Shown: positions 1-8,885 of the stretch, in pieces
Position numbering within the stretch: the first letter of the stretch is position 1
How the letters are laid out: every line of letters begins with the position of its first letter
From: UBA993 sp964389365
GTDB lineage: Bacteria; Bacillota; Dethiobacteria; DTU022
Direction of reading: 5' to 3'
Assembly (NCBI GenBank): GCA_964389365.1
Contig: CAYMDO010000005.1
Location: 1-64,000 of the forward strand
Length of the DNA stretch: 64,000 bases
The notes under the pieces: model-generated
Told to the model about the DNA's origin: nothing
Databases searched by the model: none
The model's input: only the letters and a program-made list of their open reading frames with translations
Made by a program: the position numbers and the translations under genes

Positions 1-49
1 AGCCCACAGCGGACTTTCACCGCCAAGCTAACGCCCATGCCGGGCGCAC
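1..49 (-). mobile_element. 5' end of a group II (class IIC-like) intron, cut by the window edge
   Basis: Read on the minus strand from 49 downward, the sequence begins GTGCGCCCGGCATGGGCG and continues to the element GGTGAAAGTCC. This matches the 5' end of bacterial group II introns: a GUGYG start, a short GC hairpin (GCGCCC pairing with GGGCG), then a GGUGARAGUCC block. It closely resembles the class IIC intron of Oceanobacillus iheyensis as I remember it. Class IIC introns insert just 3' of intrinsic terminator stems, and here a 15-bp hairpin lies seven bases upstream. Only 49 nt are inside the window, so the reverse transcriptase gene, domain V and the 3' end cannot be seen. Confidence 0.8.
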
Positions 50-56
50 CAAATAC

Positions 57-90
57 AAGCGGCCTCCTTCACTATTGAAGAAAGCCGCTT
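57..90 (-). terminator. Hairpin after ftsZ (terminator stem and likely intron target)
   Basis: AAGCGGC (57-63) pairs with GCCGCTT (84-90), and the inner bases continue pairing with some G-U pairs, giving about 15 bp closed by a four-base loop. It lies 27 bases past the ftsZ stop. The minus strand after it reads GTATTTG and then the intron start, so there is no long U-tract; the original tail may have been split by the intron. Confidence 0.6.
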
Positions 91-116
91 CTTCAGAATG
101 GTTACTGATATTTATT

Positions 117-1193
117 TCACACGTTTACAATTTTTTCCTGCTGCTGCCGGCGTATCCAGGTTGGGGAATCAAGGTTTTCTCCACGATTGACAGCCGTCCC
201 TCCAACTGACGCCACCAGTTTAGGCCGGAATGCCGGCTGGGCATCCCTGAAGCCGGTAGCTATAACGGTTACCCGGACCTGATCTTTGAAGTTGTCGTCG
301 ATTACTGAACCGAAAATAATATTGGCTTCCGGATCGGCGTAGCTTGAAACAATGCTGGCCGCTTCCTCAACTTCGTAGAGACTGATATCTGATCCGCCGG
401 TAATGTTAATCAGCACACCCTTGGCTCCTTCGATTGAAACCTCGAGCAGGGGGCTGCTGGTTGCCGCTTTTGCCGCCTCTGCCGCACGGTTTTCGCCTGT
501 GCCCTGGCCAACACCCATCAGGGCCGGCCCGGTTTCGGCCATAATCGTTCGCACATCGGCAAAATCGAGATTGATCAGGCCGGGAACGGCAATTAGATCA
601 GATATGCCCTGGACACCCTGGCGCAAAACATCGTCTGCCACTCGAAAAGCTTCCAGCAGCGGGGTTTTCTTTTCAACAATCTGCAGCAGTCGGTCGTTCG
701 GTATAGTAATCAGCGTATCGACCTTCTCCTTCAATACAGTCATGCCCTCTTCAGCCTGCTGCTTACGCTTATTGCCTTCAAAAGTAAATGGTTTGGTTAC
801 GACACCGACTGTAAGCGCACCAATCTTGCGGGCAACTTCAGCAACTACAGGAGCAGCGCCGGTTCCGGTGCCGCCGCCCATACCGGCTGTAACAAATACC
901 ATATCAGCACCTTTAAGCATCGCTTCCAGGGCATCACGGCTTTCTTCCGCTGCCTTGCGCCCAATTTCCGGATTAGCCCCGGCGCCAAGCCCCTTGGTCA
1001 GCTGTTCGCCGATCTGGATCTTGGTTGCGGCATTAGCCAGGTACAGCGCCTGCGCATCGGTGTTAACGGCGCAAAAGTCAACACCCTTTAACCCGGCAGC
1101 AATCATCCGGTTAACGGCGTTGCCGCCTCCTCCTCCAATACCCACTACCTTAATGGAAGCATACTGTTCCATTTCAATGTCAAACTCGATCAT
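117..1193 (-). CDS. ftsZ: Cell division GTPase FtsZ
   Basis: Tubulin-like GTPase that polymerises into the Z ring at midcell and recruits the divisome. The N-terminal GTPase domain shows IKVVGIGGGGGNAVNRM, the tubulin signature GGGTGTGAAP and the NTD and NLDFAD loop motifs. A short C-terminal tail ends IRRQQQEKIVNV, a membrane-tether-binding peptide that lacks the more usual acidic DIPxF form. The frame is open to a GTG at 1202, but that GTG lies inside the SD. The ATG at 1193 has GGGAGGTG upstream at good spacing, giving 358 residues. Last gene of the dcw cluster, directly after ftsA. Confidence 0.97.
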   Translation of the reverse strand: MIEFDIEMEQYASIKVVGIGGGGGNAVNRMIAAGLKGVDFCAVNTDAQALYLANAATKIQIGEQLTKGLGAGANPEIGRKAAEESRDALEAMLKGADMVFVTAGMGGGTGTGAAPVVAEVARKIGALTVGVVTKPFTFEGNKRKQQAEEGMTVLKEKVDTLITIPNDRLLQIVEKKTPLLEAFRVADDVLRQGVQGISDLIAVPGLINLDFADVRTIMAETGPALMGVGQGTGENRAAEAAKAATSSPLLEVSIEGAKGVLINITGGSDISLYEVEEAASIVSSYADPEANIIFGSVIDDNFKDQVRVTVIATGFRDAQPAFRPKLVASVGGTAVNRGENLDSPTWIRRQQQEKIVNV

Positions 1194-1222
1194 AAAAAGC
1201 ACCTCCCAATAATGGTCTGCTT

Positions 1223-2455
1223 TTATTCAATAATATCGGTCATCCAATCCTTCAGGCGCTGCCAGAAGCCCGGACCCTGCCTCCTGGCTATTTTACCTTT
1301 GTCAGCAGTAAACATCCGGGGTTGGTAGTGCTTAGCGTAATACAACAGGCCAATTACTGTCGAAAAGATGGGGTTTTGAACGCCGACCACATCAAAATTT
1401 GCCAACCGCACCTGGTCGCTTTCAAAATGCTGGCGGGCTACTTCGACTATCCCTCGCATCGAGGAAACACCGCCACGCAGGACAACCCCGGCCGGCGGCA
1501 AATACGGCCAACCTAGTTTAATCATTTCTTCCCTGGTTATTTGCAAAATTTCCCGGACCCTCGGCTCGATAAATCCAGTAAGCTCTCTTTCCGATACCAA
1601 CCTGAGCTCATTGCTGCCTACTGTTTTAATTTCTATTTTCGGCTCAGCTTCGGTATTGGTGAGAATTGCCGAACCATGTTCTCGTTTCAGTTCTTCTGCT
1701 TTAAAATAATTGATACGCAAACCGGCTGCCAGATCAGTGGTTATGTGATCGCCCCCAAGAGGGATCACTACCATTTTCCGGAGTTTTCCATGCTGAAAAA
1801 GCGATATCTCTGTCGTTCCGGCCCCGATATCAACCAGAAACACGCCTAAGTCTTTTTCATCAGGCGAAAGTGAAATCTCGGAGTTGGCCAGTGCCTGCAA
1901 AATCAAGCCCCTGATGTTAATCCCGGCTTTATTGATACAACGCAGCAAATTGTGCAGGGAAGTAATCAGGCTGGTCACCACCAGGGCATCAACTTCAAGC
2001 CTCACACCGAGCATGCCTAGCGGATCCCTGATCCCATCGAAACCGTCTACGATAAATTCCCGGGGAATAACGTCAACGATTTCACGGTCCAGCGTCAGGG
2101 CCACAACTCTGGCTGCCTGCATAACACGCTCGATATCCTCTTCCCTGATCTCACGGTCTTCGCCGCTTACCGCAACTACACCGCGATTGCTGATCAGCTC
2201 AATATTTAAGCCTTTCAGGCCAACGTACGCCGATTCAATCTTTAAACCGGCCATCCGTTCCGCTTCCTCTACCGCAGTGGCAATCGCATCGACTGTTTTG
2301 TCGAGATCGACGATAACCCCTTTCCGGACACCATCAGAAGGGCTCAGGCCTAAACCAATAATGTTGACAGAACCATCCGGGCGGGGTTCACCAAGTCCAA
2401 CCCTAACTTCAGCTGTACCAACATCGATTCCCACCAGGTAGCTTCTTTTGCTCAC
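1223..2455 (-). CDS. ftsA: Cell division protein FtsA
   Basis: Actin-like ATPase that tethers FtsZ filaments to the membrane. The N-terminus has the ASKHA phosphate-1 motif (YLVGIDVGTAEVRVGL), followed by an SHS2 (1C) region, then FLVDIGAGTTEISLF (phosphate-2) and VVLRGGVSSMRG (adenosine motif). The C-terminal stretch FWQRLKDWMTDII can form the amphipathic membrane-targeting helix typical of FtsA. Length 410 is normal. GTG start with AAGGAGG just upstream. It sits between ftsQ and ftsZ, the usual order, which argues against the related PilM. Confidence 0.95.
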   Translation of the reverse strand: MSKRSYLVGIDVGTAEVRVGLGEPRPDGSVNIIGLGLSPSDGVRKGVIVDLDKTVDAIATAVEEAERMAGLKIESAYVGLKGLNIELISNRGVVAVSGEDREIREEDIERVMQAARVVALTLDREIVDVIPREFIVDGFDGIRDPLGMLGVRLEVDALVVTSLITSLHNLLRCINKAGINIRGLILQALANSEISLSPDEKDLGVFLVDIGAGTTEISLFQHGKLRKMVVIPLGGDHITTDLAAGLRINYFKAEELKREHGSAILTNTEAEPKIEIKTVGSNELRLVSERELTGFIEPRVREILQITREEMIKLGWPYLPPAGVVLRGGVSSMRGIVEVARQHFESDQVRLANFDVVGVQNPIFSTVIGLLYYAKHYQPRMFTADKGKIARRQGPGFWQRLKDWMTDIIE

Positions 2456-2553
2456 TGTAAAACCTCCTTACCCTTCCTGTCATGGTTCCGGTTGCCCCGA
2501 CTTCTGAACACTTCAACACATCGCAACAATTTCCTTTTTTATACCCGATAACC

Positions 2554-3345
2554 CTACGGTGCCACCTCCCCATCCCCTGCTGCAGCGCTGCCGGCCACAA
2601 CCAAACGGCTGCCGGAACGAACATCAAGTTTAATCTGCCCCTCGTTCAGCAAATAGGGCATACTGCTTTCCACCAACAGTAATTTCTTTTCAAGTTCAGA
2701 ACCGTCACCCAACCAGATCTCCATCTGATCGTCGGTATAGATAACCAGGTTATAACTGCTGCTCAAATCAATCTCCCGTAATGTTGCAAAATCCTTTTCC
2801 ACCCACAGGGAAAAAAAGTCACTTAATAACCTTGCCCGTACCGGGCAGCTTAGCGGTTGGCCTGGCGCGCCGACACTGTCGCCAAGCCCGGTAATCAGTG
2901 GGTATTCCCGGTCTTTTTCGGCAGAAAGATTAAAACTGACCGTGTTTTCATCGATCAACCAGTAGCCGTCTGCTGTCAGTACAGTGGCAACCGGAATCCG
3001 CTCTGTGACCTCGATCAGCACCGAACCCGGCAAACTACGGGTTACCGCCACGGTTTCGAGCTGGGGGTATTTTTCTTTTAGCAGCTGGATTATCTTTTTC
3101 TCCTGCAGCATAAAAATATTGCGCGCTCGATCAGCGCCGGAAACACTGATGATCTCTGCCGGGAGCACTTTGCTGTCACCGGTAACCATGATATCAGTAA
3201 TTGCAAAATATGATTCGCCATAAATCGCCAACACACAAAAACCTACCACAAAAGCCAGCCTGATCAGAACCCGCAGGGCTTTTTTCCAACCGGGCACTGT
3301 TTTGCGCTTATTTGTCAACGTGCGGTTTTTACCAATCTCTTTCAC
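2554..3345 (-). CDS. ftsQ: Cell division protein FtsQ/DivIB
   Basis: Bitopic divisome protein linking FtsL/FtsB-type proteins to the ring. A basic cytoplasmic N-terminus is followed by one membrane segment (about residues 24-44), then a POTRA-type region beginning FAITDIMVTGDSKVLPAEII, and a beta domain with SLPGSVLIEVTERIPVA. Length 263 fits the family. Its ATG overlaps the murB stop by four bases, suggesting translational coupling. A 98-base gap separates it from ftsA, in which I see nothing but the ftsA SD. Confidence 0.92.
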   Translation of the reverse strand: MKEIGKNRTLTNKRKTVPGWKKALRVLIRLAFVVGFCVLAIYGESYFAITDIMVTGDSKVLPAEIISVSGADRARNIFMLQEKKIIQLLKEKYPQLETVAVTRSLPGSVLIEVTERIPVATVLTADGYWLIDENTVSFNLSAEKDREYPLITGLGDSVGAPGQPLSCPVRARLLSDFFSLWVEKDFATLREIDLSSSYNLVIYTDDQMEIWLGDGSELEKKLLLVESSMPYLLNEGQIKLDVRSGSRLVVAGSAAAGDGEVAP

Positions 3346-4247
3346 CCTGCCTGCTCCTCTCCGACTATTTTTACTTCCGGCTTCAGCTCTACACCATATT
3401 TTTCCATTACCATTTCCTGAACCGTCTTTATCAGTTCCAGAACATCTGCTGCGGTGGCTGTGCCGGTATTAACAATGAAATTTGCGTGCTGGGTTGATAC
3501 TTCAGCGCCCCCGATCCGCATTCCCTTCGCCCCGGTTTGCTCGATGATCTGGCCGGCAGGTTGGTCGGGCTGGTTCCTGAATACCGACCCCGCGCTTGGT
3601 AAATTTGGATGGCGGCGCTGGCGTTCGGCAAGGAAATAGTCGATCAGCCGTTTTGACTCCGCCTGCTCTCCCCTAACCAGTTCCAGCTCAACCTCATAGA
3701 CAGCGCCTCTACCGACCAGGTTGCTGGTACGGTAACCAAAATCAAGCTCATGGCGCCCCAGCTCAATTAACTTCCCTTCCGGGCTGACCAGCTTGACCAA
3801 ACTTACTTTATCGCCGATATAGCCGCCGAAAGCCCCGGCATTCATGATTACCGCGCCCCCGAGCGAACCGGGAATCCCCACGGTGTATTCCAGCCCGCCC
3901 AGCGACTCTTCAATGGCGGTGAAAGCAAGCAGGGTCATCGGGGTTCCGGCCCCGGCAACCAGTTTTTCACCAGCGGGTTTAACATATGAAAATGAGGGGC
4001 CGATATTGATCACCAGGCCCCTGATCCCGCCGTCCAATACCAACAGGTTAGTTCCGTTGCCGGTGACTATGAAGGGCACCCCGGTTTCATGACAGACTTT
4101 CAGTACTTCCACCAGTTCCTCCAGCCCGACAGGGCAAACATAGTAATCAGCCGGCCCCCCGACCTGCCAGGAGGTATGATTGGCCATCGGTTCGTTTACC
4201 AAAACCCCGTTTACCAGCTTGTCAATCAGCAGATCAGCGATCGTCAT
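3342..4247 (-). CDS. murB: UDP-N-acetylenolpyruvoylglucosamine reductase MurB
   Basis: FAD enzyme that reduces UDP-GlcNAc-enolpyruvate with NADPH to UDP-MurNAc in the cytoplasm. Visible signatures are NHTSWQVGGPADYYVCP and VTGNGTNLLVLDGG for FAD binding, GIPGSLGGAVIMNAGAFGG, the catalytic region PSAGSVFRNP-like (SAGSVFRNQ), and C-terminal GAEVSTQHANFIVN. At 301 residues it is the short type IIa form found in Gram-positives. It overlaps murG upstream and ftsQ downstream by four bases each. The usual neighbour murC is missing between murG and this gene. Confidence 0.96.
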   Translation of the reverse strand: MTIADLLIDKLVNGVLVNEPMANHTSWQVGGPADYYVCPVGLEELVEVLKVCHETGVPFIVTGNGTNLLVLDGGIRGLVINIGPSFSYVKPAGEKLVAGAGTPMTLLAFTAIEESLGGLEYTVGIPGSLGGAVIMNAGAFGGYIGDKVSLVKLVSPEGKLIELGRHELDFGYRTSNLVGRGAVYEVELELVRGEQAESKRLIDYFLAERQRRHPNLPSAGSVFRNQPDQPAGQIIEQTGAKGMRIGGAEVSTQHANFIVNTGTATAADVLELIKTVQEMVMEKYGVELKPEVKIVGEEQAG

Positions 4248-5332
4248 GACAGGACCTCCTCCAGGGAGCGGAAAAGTCTTTCCGCGGCATCAGCCACTCC
4301 GATAGTTTTGCTTTTTTCCCGCATCGCGCTTCTTATGCCCGGGTCGCTGATCAGCCGGTTGATCTCCAGTTCGAGCTTTTTCGGGTTAAAATCTTTCTCC
4401 TCGACTAAAACTGCCGCCCCGATTGCCGCAAGCATCCTGGCATTGTAATACTGGTGGTTATTAACAACGTTGGGCGATGGAATCAGGATTGCCGGCAAAC
4501 CTAATACTGTCAGCTCAGCCAGAGTAGTCGCCCCGCTGCGGGTAACAGCGATATCTGCGGCAGCCAGGGCTTCCGGCATCTGGTTTAGATATGGATAAAG
4601 CTTAACCTGCTCCGGTAACGGTTTAAGCTTGTCTTTGACTTCCTGGAAATAATAGTCCCCGGTGATATAGACAACCTCTACCCCCTCAGGCAGGGCTACT
4701 TCCTTCAGGTAATCGGAAACCACTTCATTCAGACGTAAAGCGCCTCTGCTGCCTCCATAAATTAAAATGATCAATTTATTCCGATCAAGCCCTAGCGCCG
4801 AGCAACCCTCCTGACGGTTTAAATTTACCACCTCCGTCGAGCGCGGATTCCCGGTATGCACAACCCGGCTGAAACGGGATAGCTTTTTGGCAGTCTCGGC
4901 AAATGACAGGCAGACCTTGCTGACAAAAGGTGCGAGCAGGCGGTTAGCCAGGCCCGGTATGGCATTTTGCTCGTGAATCACAACCGGTACCCTTTTAAGC
5001 AGCGCGGCAACAACCAGGGGCGCCGCCACGTAACCTCCGGTTCCGAGAACCAGATCCGGTTTGAATTCATTAATAATAATACCGGCCTGCCTGATTCCGC
5101 CATACAGGCTGCGGATAACAAGGTCAAACTGCTTATAGCTGCGCTGAAACCCTTTAGCCGGAATAGTTGCCAGCCTAAAACCGGCAGCGGGAACAATTTT
5201 CTGTTCCAGCCCAGCTTCACTGCCGACGAAAAGAACTTCACTGCCGGTTCCGGCTGCGAGCATATACCTGGCTAATGAAAGCCCGGGATAAATATGCCCC
5301 CCGGTACCACCCCCACCAATCAGCAGTTTCAT
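4244..5332 (-). CDS. murG: Lipid II synthase glycosyltransferase MurG
   Basis: Transfers GlcNAc from UDP-GlcNAc to lipid I at the inner face of the membrane, producing lipid II. The GT28 N-terminal domain opens with the glycine-rich GGGGTGGHIYPGLSLA loop. HEQNAIPGLANRLL and the C-terminal YGGSRGALRLNE and ITGDYYFQEVK segments are characteristic, and TRSGATTLAEL forms the donor site. Length 362 is normal. ATGA overlap with ftsW and four-base overlap with murB show tight coupling. Confidence 0.97.
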   Translation of the reverse strand: MKLLIGGGGTGGHIYPGLSLARYMLAAGTGSEVLFVGSEAGLEQKIVPAAGFRLATIPAKGFQRSYKQFDLVIRSLYGGIRQAGIIINEFKPDLVLGTGGYVAAPLVVAALLKRVPVVIHEQNAIPGLANRLLAPFVSKVCLSFAETAKKLSRFSRVVHTGNPRSTEVVNLNRQEGCSALGLDRNKLIILIYGGSRGALRLNEVVSDYLKEVALPEGVEVVYITGDYYFQEVKDKLKPLPEQVKLYPYLNQMPEALAAADIAVTRSGATTLAELTVLGLPAILIPSPNVVNNHQYYNARMLAAIGAAVLVEEKDFNPKKLELEINRLISDPGIRSAMREKSKTIGVADAAERLFRSLEEVLS

Positions 5333-6465
5333 CGGGGTGCCCTCCCGCTTGAAGCAGATACTTCCCCGGTATAGCGAGAAATACTGAGTAAAATACCAAT
5401 TGAGAGCAGGGTGAAAAAGACCGAACTGCCGCCGGCGCTGATCAACGGCAGATTGATCCCGGTAACCGGCATTGAAGCAGTTACCACCGCAATGTTGATC
5501 AGCGTCTGCAGGCCAAAAACAAAGATTATGCCGGCAGCCAGCAGTGCGCTGAAAAGATCAGGCGCTTTTACAGCAATCTTGTAGCCGCGCCAGATAATGA
5601 CAAGGAAAAGCAGTATAATAACCACAGCGCCAATGAAACCAAGCTCTTCGCCGATCACTGCAAAAATAAAATCATTGTGCGGTTCGGGAAGGTAGAAAAG
5701 CTTCTGGCGTCCCTGCCCGAGCCCGCTGCCAAAAATATGGCCCGGCCCCAAGGCATATAGCGACTGGATAATCTGGTAACCGGATCCGGTCGGATCAGCC
5801 CACGGATCGAAGAAAGTAAACAGCCTTTTCAGCCGGTACTCTTCATGGAAAGTAATCCATGCGACCGGTGGAATCGTAAATAGCGAGAGACAGGCAGCCC
5901 GGACCACCGGCACGCCGGCACAGAAAACAACCAGGAAAGCCCCGCTGAGCACTACCAGGGCCGTTCCCATGTCAGGCTGGAACTGAATCAGAGTAAATGC
6001 TGCAAAGGCAATGGCAAGGGGCATTACGGTAGCAGTCCAGGTGTGCCTGATATTAAGGCTGCGGCTGCTCATATATGCGGCAGTAAATATGATCAAAGCC
6101 AGCTTGCTGAATTCCGCCGGTTGCAGTATAACCGGCCCCAAGGCCAGCCAGCGTTGGGCTTCTGTACCCAACGTGGTACCCAGCGGGGAAAAAACCAGCC
6201 CTAGCAGCACAAAGTTCATTAAGAGAATAAAAAATGAAAACCGTTTCAGGATCAGGTAGTTGATGCGGGACAAAACAAAGAGGCCAAGCAGGCCGATAAC
6301 AGTCCAGAGAGACTGGCGTTTCAGGAAATAGTAAGGATCGCCCATATTTTCGGCAGCAACTACGAAACTGGCGCTGAAAACCATCACCAGACCGATCGCC
6401 AGCAGCAAAACGGTGGTTACCAGTAAGATGTTGTCAGCCCCGTGAATATTAGGTCTGGCTTTCAT
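5329..6465 (-). CDS. ftsW: SEDS-family peptidoglycan polymerase FtsW
   Basis: Multipass SEDS glycan polymerase that works with a class B PBP at the septum. About ten hydrophobic segments are visible. Family motifs include ALGPVILQPAEFSKLALI, YRLKRLFTFFDPWADPTGSGYQIIQSL, GSGLGQGRQKLFYLPEPHNDFIFAVIGEELG and the late segment MPVTGINLPLISAGGSSV. Length 378 is typical. The spore homologue SpoVE would look the same by eye; position between murD and murG fits either. Start overlaps the murD end by 17 bases. Confidence 0.94.
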   Translation of the reverse strand: MKARPNIHGADNILLVTTVLLLAIGLVMVFSASFVVAAENMGDPYYFLKRQSLWTVIGLLGLFVLSRINYLILKRFSFFILLMNFVLLGLVFSPLGTTLGTEAQRWLALGPVILQPAEFSKLALIIFTAAYMSSRSLNIRHTWTATVMPLAIAFAAFTLIQFQPDMGTALVVLSGAFLVVFCAGVPVVRAACLSLFTIPPVAWITFHEEYRLKRLFTFFDPWADPTGSGYQIIQSLYALGPGHIFGSGLGQGRQKLFYLPEPHNDFIFAVIGEELGFIGAVVIILLFLVIIWRGYKIAVKAPDLFSALLAAGIIFVFGLQTLINIAVVTASMPVTGINLPLISAGGSSVFFTLLSIGILLSISRYTGEVSASSGRAPR

Positions 6466-7870
6466 TATTCTGTACCCCGCAGTTAAATTGATCCGGCGCC
6501 AGCTGCATGACCAGCTCTTTAAAAATTTTGCCTCGTTCTTCGAAATCCCTGAACATATCCAAGCTGGCGCATGCCGGCGACAGCATCACCACTTCGCCGG
6601 CCTCAGCAGTACTTGCAGCTATAGAAACCGCTTCTTCCAATGTATTGACGAAACGATACCTGCTAATGCCGGCGTTGCCGGCTGCCTCGGCTATCTTTTC
6701 TTTTGTTTCCCCGAGCAAAACCAGCAGCCGTACATCGCGTTTCATAGCAGCTGCCAGCTCGCCAAAATCAGCGCCTTTTTCCTTGCCCCCGGCGATCAGG
6801 ATTATTTTTTTCCCTTTAAAAGAATTTAATGCTTTGATAGTTGCCCCGGGATTGGTACCCTTCGAATCATTGATATAATCTACCCCGTTAATCATTCTAA
6901 CCAGCTCCAGCCTGTGTTCAATGGCTTTAAAAGCCTGGAGCGCCGACCCGATCGATTTGGGGTCCGCGCCGGCCGCCCACGCTGCTGTAGCTGCTGCCAG
7001 GGCATTTTCAAGGTTATGCTCCCCCGGCAGCGCCAGGTCAGAAACTTTGCATATTGCAACCGGGCTTGCTTTACCGTTAAAAAGCTTGATCAACCCGCCA
7101 TCAACCCCGCAACCATAAGAAACAGGCCTGCGGCTGAACCAGAGCACTTCAGCCTTACAAGTCCCGGCCAACCCGGCTATTGCCTGGTCATCAGCATTTA
7201 AAACTGCATAGTTACCGGCAACCTGGTTTTCAAAGATCCTGGCTTTGGCTTGAAAATAGCGTTCCAGGTTACCATGGTAATCGAGATGATCTTCGGCAAA
7301 GTTTAGCCAGACAGCGACAACGGGCCTGAAGTGACAAATATTTTCCAGTTGAAAGCTGCTCAACTCCGCCACGATCGTGCCCTGGGCACTTATTTTACCG
7401 ACCAGGCTGCTCAGGGGGTTGCCAATATTTCCGGCTGCCATCACCGGATCGAAACGGGCCTTTTTAAGTATCTCTGCAACCAGGGCTGTGGCGGTGGTTT
7501 TTCCATTTGTGCCGGTAATCCCGATCAGCGGTGCACGCAAAAAATGATAAGCCAGCTCTATCTCGGATTGGATCTGAACATTAAGTTTTGCGGCCCTTTT
7601 AAAAATTTCCAAATCCGGTGGAACTCCCGGGCTTTTCACGATTAACGACAGTCCGGGTGTTACCAAATCCGGAGGGTTATCCCCGGTAACCGTTACAACC
7701 TGCGGAAGCCGTTTCAACCTGGAAAGCGCTTCCTGTAATTCTGAAGCCGGTTTGCGGTCGGTTATGGTAATTTTGGACGCGCCGCTGCCTGCAAGGACCT
7801 CGGCAGCTGCCACCCCGCTTCTGGCCATACCGACAACCAGGATCTCTTTTCCCCGGATCAGGTCAATCAA
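6449..7870 (-). CDS. murD: UDP-N-acetylmuramoylalanine--D-glutamate ligase MurD
   Basis: ATP-dependent ligase adding D-Glu to UDP-MurNAc-L-Ala. The N-terminal Rossmann motif is ILVVGMARSGVAAAEVL, the P-loop GITGTNGKTTATALV, followed by NFAEDHLDYHG and the C-terminal DSKGTNPGAT and ILIAGGKEKGADF motifs. The open frame reaches 7924 and would overlap mraY, but GGAGG lies seven bases before a TTG at 7870, giving MIDLIRGKEIL and 473 residues, closer to the family length. Confidence 0.94.
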   Translation of the reverse strand: MIDLIRGKEILVVGMARSGVAAAEVLAGSGASKITITDRKPASELQEALSRLKRLPQVVTVTGDNPPDLVTPGLSLIVKSPGVPPDLEIFKRAAKLNVQIQSEIELAYHFLRAPLIGITGTNGKTTATALVAEILKKARFDPVMAAGNIGNPLSSLVGKISAQGTIVAELSSFQLENICHFRPVVAVWLNFAEDHLDYHGNLERYFQAKARIFENQVAGNYAVLNADDQAIAGLAGTCKAEVLWFSRRPVSYGCGVDGGLIKLFNGKASPVAICKVSDLALPGEHNLENALAAATAAWAAGADPKSIGSALQAFKAIEHRLELVRMINGVDYINDSKGTNPGATIKALNSFKGKKIILIAGGKEKGADFGELAAAMKRDVRLLVLLGETKEKIAEAAGNAGISRYRFVNTLEEAVSIAASTAEAGEVVMLSPACASLDMFRDFEERGKIFKELVMQLAPDQFNCGVQNNESQT

Positions 7871-7910
7871 TATCGTTCCTCCATTACTTAATACTGCCGT
7901 CCGGCCGATA

Positions 7911-8885
7911 TTAAAGCGCTGCAACCGTTAGGTTGTACTGCCAAATACCGGTCATTGCAAAAACCAAGCCGGCAATCCAGAACAAACTTGCCACGCGCCA
8001 TTCCGACCAACCTCTGAGTTCAAAGTGGTGGTGGAGAGGGCTCATCAGAAAGATTCGTTTACCGGTTAACTGGAAGCAAGCTACCTGCAGGATTACCGAA
8101 AACGCTTCGGCTATAAAGACGGCACCGATGATCAATAAAAATAGCTCCGCTGCAGCAATAACCGCAACCGCGGCCAGCACGCCGCCAAGGGCGAGCGAAC
8201 CGACATCACCCATGAAAAGCCGGGCCGGATGGCGGTTAAAAACTAAAAAACCGAGGCACGCCCCGGTCAGTGACGCGCAGAACAGGGCGACGGCTGGAAC
8301 TCCGGCCCGGTAACCGATATAGGTAAAAGCTGCGAAGGCCAGGGCAGCCGTTCCTGCTGCCAGGCCATCAACCCCGTCAGCCAGGTTAACGCTGTTACTG
8401 AACCCGGTGATCAGCAGCAGTAAAAACAGTGGATAGAAGTACCCCAGGTTAATGCTCAGCTTTAGGAAAGGCAGTTTTATAACCGGAATATACAATTCTG
8501 TAACCGACAAAAGAATTATGAAGATCACGGTAACAACCAACATGCCGAAAAGCTTTGATCTGGCCTTAAACCCCAACGATTGTTTTCTGACAATTTTTAA
8601 GTAGTCATCTATAAACCCCAGCAGACCGCAGCCGAGAAATACCGGCAAAATTACCAGTAATGGCTCGGCCGGGCCGGTGGTAAATAATGCGGCAATCACT
8701 GCCGAAGCAATTATTACTAGGCCGCCCATGGTAGGGGTGCCGCTTTTTTGGGTGTGGCGGCAGGGGCCGTCTTCCCTTATCTGCTGGCCAAACTGCAGCT
8801 GTTCCATGCGCCTGATAAAAAGTGGATAGGCATGCAGTGAGAGCAGAAAAGCAATCAGCAGGGCGACCAGTATTTTCACTATCAC
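7911..8885 (-). CDS. mraY: Phospho-MurNAc-pentapeptide translocase MraY
   Basis: Integral membrane enzyme that moves phospho-MurNAc-pentapeptide to undecaprenyl phosphate, forming lipid I. Ten or so hydrophobic segments are visible, with the signatures KSGTPTMGGLVI, the acidic GFIDDYLK, NSVNLADGVDGLAAG, FMGDVGSLALGG and the histidine-rich MSPLHHHFELRGWSE. The longer open frame adds a soluble 31-residue leader out of the murF frame. The GTG at 8885, behind GGAAGGAG and overlapping the murF stop as GTGA, gives 324 residues, the same length as I recall for Bacillus MraY. Confidence 0.96.
   Translation of the reverse strand: MIVKILVALLIAFLLSLHAYPLFIRRMEQLQFGQQIREDGPCRHTQKSGTPTMGGLVIIASAVIAALFTTGPAEPLLVILPVFLGCGLLGFIDDYLKIVRKQSLGFKARSKLFGMLVVTVIFIILLSVTELYIPVIKLPFLKLSINLGYFYPLFLLLLITGFSNSVNLADGVDGLAAGTAALAFAAFTYIGYRAGVPAVALFCASLTGACLGFLVFNRHPARLFMGDVGSLALGGVLAAVAVIAAAELFLLIIGAVFIAEAFSVILQVACFQLTGKRIFLMSPLHHHFELRGWSEWRVASLFWIAGLVFAMTGIWQYNLTVAAL

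Noticed and set aside
403..1212. 269-residue open frame opposite ftsZ
   Set aside because: Antisense shadow of ftsZ; no SD and a serine/proline-rich translation typical of an opposite-strand artefact.
2409..2627. 72-residue open frame over the ftsA start and ftsQ end
   Set aside because: Lies within the two real genes and their gap, with no SD or known motif.
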